9,032 bases of DNA. Source: Desulfovibrio sp. UBA4079. GTDB taxonomy: Bacteria; Desulfobacterota; Desulfovibrionia; Desulfovibrionales; Desulfovibrionaceae. The notes under the pieces were generated by a model, which saw only the letters and a program-made list of their open reading frames with translations, was not told the origin of the DNA and made no database searches. Made by a program: the position numbers and the translations under genes. Shown piece after piece: positions 7,364 to 9,032 of the stretch; the first letter of the stretch is position 1, and each line of letters begins with the position of its first letter. Where the stretch lies: positions 1 through 9,032 of the forward strand of contig DFYP01000141.1 in assembly GCA_002382645.1 (NCBI GenBank), written 5' to 3'.

Positions 7364-8659
7364 ATGGGCGAAACAACGACCCTGGTGCTGCCCAGGCAGA
7401 GCGCGTTCCTGTCCCAGGTCATGGGCCTGCTTCCCGAGGGCGGCAATCTCTCCATGTGCCTGACCTGCGGCCTGTGCTCCTCCGGCTGCCCGGCCTCGGG
7501 ACTGCATGACATGGACCCGCGCAAGTTCCTCCGGCTCTGCGCCTTGGGCCAGGACGACCTGGTGCTGTCCACTCCCTGGGTCTGGATGTGCACCATGTGC
7601 CAGCGCTGCGTGTACGCCTGCCCCATGCAGATCGACATTCCCCGGCTGATCTACGCGGCGCGCGCGGCCTGGCCCCGGGAGAACCGGCCCAAGGGCATCC
7701 GCGGCTCCTGCGACCAGGCCCTGAACACCGAGGGGAACTCGGCCATGGGCGCACGCAGCGAGGATTTCCAGTTCGTTGCCGAGGATGTCCTGGAGGAGGT
7801 CAAGGCCTCGCAGCCGGGCTGGGAGGACCTCTCGGTCTCCTTCAACCGCAAGGGCGCGGAGTACTTCCTGAACCAGAACTCCCGGGAGCCCGTCACCGAG
7901 CCCGACGAGATGGTTCCGTTGTGGAAGATCCTGCATACCGTGGGCTGCGACTGGACTTACGGCACCCTGGGCTGGGCGGCCGAGAACTACTGCATGTTCC
8001 TGGCGGACGACAAGGCCTGGGAGACCATCGTGCGCAACAAGGTCAGGGCCGTGGAGGAGCTGGGGTGCCGATACTGGCTGAACACGGAGTGAGGCCACGA
8101 AATGTACGCAATCCGGGCCGGATTGCAGAAATTTCAGATCACTCCGAACTTCGAGATCGAGAGCATCATCCGCCTGTACGCCCGCTGGATACGCGAGGGC
8201 AGGCTCACGGTGAACTCCGACTGGAACAAGGACCTGGGCGTGACCTTCACGGTCCAGGACCCCTGCCAGCTCGTGCGCAAGTCCTTCGGCGACCCCGTGG
8301 CCGAGGACCTGCGCTTCGTGGTCAAGTCCGTGGTGGGCGAGGAGCATTTCATCGAGATGTATCCCAACAAGTCCAACAACTATTGCTGCGGCGGGGGCGG
8401 CGGCTATCTCCAGTCGGGCTTCACCGAGGAGCGCCGGGCCTACGGGCAGCGCAAGCTCCAGCAGATTGTGGACACCGGCGCGGACTACTGCATCGCGCCC
8501 TGCCACAACTGCCATTCGCAGATCCACGACCTCTCCGAGCACTCGGGCCGGCACTTTCCGGTGGTTCACCTCTGGACCCTGATTTGCCTGTCCATGGGCT
8601 GCCTCGGGGAGAACGAACGGAGCTATCTGGGCGAAGACCTGGCCAGCGTGGGACTGTGA
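7364..8659 (+). CDS. HdrD/TmcB/DsrK-like selenoprotein (in-frame TGA = Sec243)
   Basis: Read through the TGA at 8090-8092, this is one 431-residue protein. The N-terminus has two [4Fe-4S] motifs (Cys32/35/38/42 and Cys76/79/82/86). The middle has the LNQNSREPV and LWKI stretches seen before the first, degenerate CCG half in TmcB/DsrK-like proteins. The TGA lies in LNTE-[TGA]-GH, where this family has Glu-Cys-Gly-His. A complete C-terminal CCG domain follows (Cys301, Cys341-Cys342-Gly, Cys380xxCys383), the kind that binds a noncubane [4Fe-4S] cluster. Both halves share a frame with only the TGA and three codons before the next ATG, and neither half alone is a complete family member. A SECIS-like stem-loop follows. 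Automatic calling would report 7364-8092 and 8102-8659 separately. AAAGGAG at 7351-7357 supports the start. Alternatives are a nonsense mutation or a true split gene restarting at 8102. Predicted role: thiol/disulfide or electron-transfer catalysis with the Hdr module. Confidence 0.88.
8090..8092 (+). other. Selenocysteine codon (TGA), predicted
   Basis: The in-frame TGA is codon 243 of the HdrD/TmcB-like gene. The flanks read Asn-Thr-Glu before and Gly-His-Glu after, so it stands at the conserved Cys of an ECGH-type motif. A single base change from TGC or TGT would give this codon. The strict match to a functional Cys position favours selenocysteine over random nonsense. Confidence 0.85.
8108..8126 (+). 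promoter_or_regulatory. Candidate bacterial SECIS stem-loop
   Basis: GCAATCC (8108-8114) pairs perfectly with GGATTGC (8120-8126) around the 5-nt loop GGGCC. The loop starts 22 nt after the TGA. Bacterial SECIS elements lie just downstream of the UGA inside the coding region, with a short stem and at least one G in the first two loop positions, and they recruit SelB with Sec-tRNA. This one meets those rules. It lacks the exact GGUCU loop of E. coli fdhF, but loops vary between species because each SelB coevolves with its own elements. Confidence 0.75.
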
Positions 8660-8732
8660 CGCGTCGCGGGGCGCGTCCAGTCCCCAGACCGGGCGCCTCC
8701 GCAACGTCCCCCCGCGCCTGGAAGGTGTCGCC
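8658..8732 (+). other. Short intergenic gap with weak hairpin; no terminator seen
   Basis: The 73 nt after the selenoprotein stop is the widest gap in the window. GACGCG (8658-8663, overlapping the stop) can pair with CGCGTC (8672-8677) across an 8-nt loop. There is no following T-run, so it does not look like an intrinsic terminator, and a promoter is not recognisable. GGAAGG at 8720-8725 is the likely ribosome site of the next gene. Transcription probably continues through. Confidence 0.35.
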
Positions 8733-9032
8733 ATGAGCACCGTCATTCCCGCCTCATTGGACGAGGAAGTCCGCCTGCACCTCGCCCGCTTCGATTTCAG
8801 CGCCTGCGTGGCCTGCGGCGCATGCAGCAGCGGCTGCCCGAGCACCGACGCCCCGGACAACGAGGGCTGGAACATCCGCAAGGTCCTGCGCATGCTGGCC
8901 TACGGCCTGGTGGACGAGGTCATGCGCTCCAACTTCCCCTGGCTCTGCACCGGCTGCGGCCGCTGCGCCTACGCCTGCCCCATGGGCGTGGACATCGTGC
9001 CGGTGATGCTGCACATGAAGCACCTGCGGCCC
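8733..9032 (+). CDS. HdrC/HdrD-like iron-sulfur protein, 3'-partial
   Basis: One hundred residues are visible before the window ends in open frame. Two [4Fe-4S] motifs are present: CVACGACSSGCP (about residues 25-36) and CTGCGRCAYACP (about 72-83), separated by a helical stretch with WNIRKVLRMLAYGLVDEV. The layout matches the start of the preceding selenoprotein (C-G-x-C-S-S-G-C-P, then C-x-R-C-x-Y-A-C-P-M), so the two are paralogous at least over this module. It could be an HdrC-like subunit or another HdrD/TmcB/DsrK-type protein with CCG domains. The visible part cannot decide. The start at 8733 is supported by GGAAGG 7 nt upstream and by the position of the first cluster motif. Confidence 0.85.
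   Translation, partial: MSTVIPASLDEEVRLHLARFDFSACVACGACSSGCPSTDAPDNEGWNIRKVLRMLAYGLVDEVMRSNFPWLCTGCGRCAYACPMGVDIVPVMLHMKHLRP

Noticed and set aside
8102..8659. Independent small CCG protein starting at ATG 8102
   Set aside because: A purine-rich GGAGTGAGG lies upstream, so restart is conceivable. The frame, however, continues directly from the preceding gene, the TGA replaces a conserved Cys, and the piece lacks the N-terminal half needed by the family.
8658..8677. Hairpin GACGCG/CGCGTC as an intrinsic terminator
   Set aside because: It has only a 6-bp stem and no U-tract, and a closely related gene follows on the same strand.
1..9032. CRISPR arrays, tRNA/rRNA genes, insertion sequences, prophage or attachment sites
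   Set aside because: No repeat-spacer pattern, transposase, integrase or RNA-gene signature was seen. Coding sequence fills nearly the whole window.

Overview
The window is very GC-rich, roughly 70% by eye. It is fully occupied by one same-strand (+) gene cluster with gaps of about 75 nt or less and one ATGA start/stop overlap. Its content is anaerobic redox machinery: a FrhB-type iron-sulfur flavoprotein, HdrA-, HdrC- and HdrB-like subunits, and HdrD/TmcB-like proteins, together with universal stress and two-component modules and a probable selenoprotein. This combination suggests a high-GC sulfate- or sulfur-metabolising bacterium of the Desulfovibrio type (Desulfobacterota). That is an inference from gene content; no phylogenetic marker is present.

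Layout: (1) 2-958, 3' part of a FrhB-like protein whose start lies outside the window. (2) 981-4439, a 1152-residue double HdrA. (3) 4466-5047, HdrC-like. (4) 5044-5931, HdrB-like with two complete CCG domains. (5) 5964-6914, tandem universal stress protein. (6) 6929-7324, single-domain response regulator. (7) 7364-8659, HdrD/TmcB/DsrK-like protein read through an in-frame TGA at 8090-8092 as selenocysteine. (8) 8733-window end, a second protein starting with the same two-cluster module, truncated by the window. Genes 1-4 look like a soluble HdrABC-type module fed by a FrhB-like subunit. Genes 5-6 look regulatory. Genes 7-8 look like further disulfide-reductase-like catalytic or electron-transfer subunits.

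Two things stand out. First, the first HdrA module carries an insert of about 120 residues, between its second ferredoxin motif and the FAD-domain segment with LEVGAVILAAGF. The insert reads as a CheY-like receiver (REC) domain, with Asp240, Thr268 and Lys290 spaced 28 and 22 residues apart. The stand-alone response regulator six kb downstream has Asp55, Thr83 and Lys105 with the same 28/22 spacing. Second, what ordinary gene calling would report as two small proteins (7364-8092 and 8102-8659) is one frame interrupted by TGA exactly where the family has the Cys of its Glu-Cys-Gly-His motif. A perfect 7-bp stem with a G-initial 5-nt loop follows at a distance suitable for a bacterial SECIS element.

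Taken together, the window may encode a signal-responsive Hdr-type electron-transfer system: a receiver domain built into the flavin subunit, a separate receiver and a tandem Usp in the same operon, and a selenocysteine at a predicted metal- or thiol-active position. The regulatory link and the substrates are inference. No histidine kinase, hydrogenase, membrane subunit, cytochrome or promoter is visible in the window.
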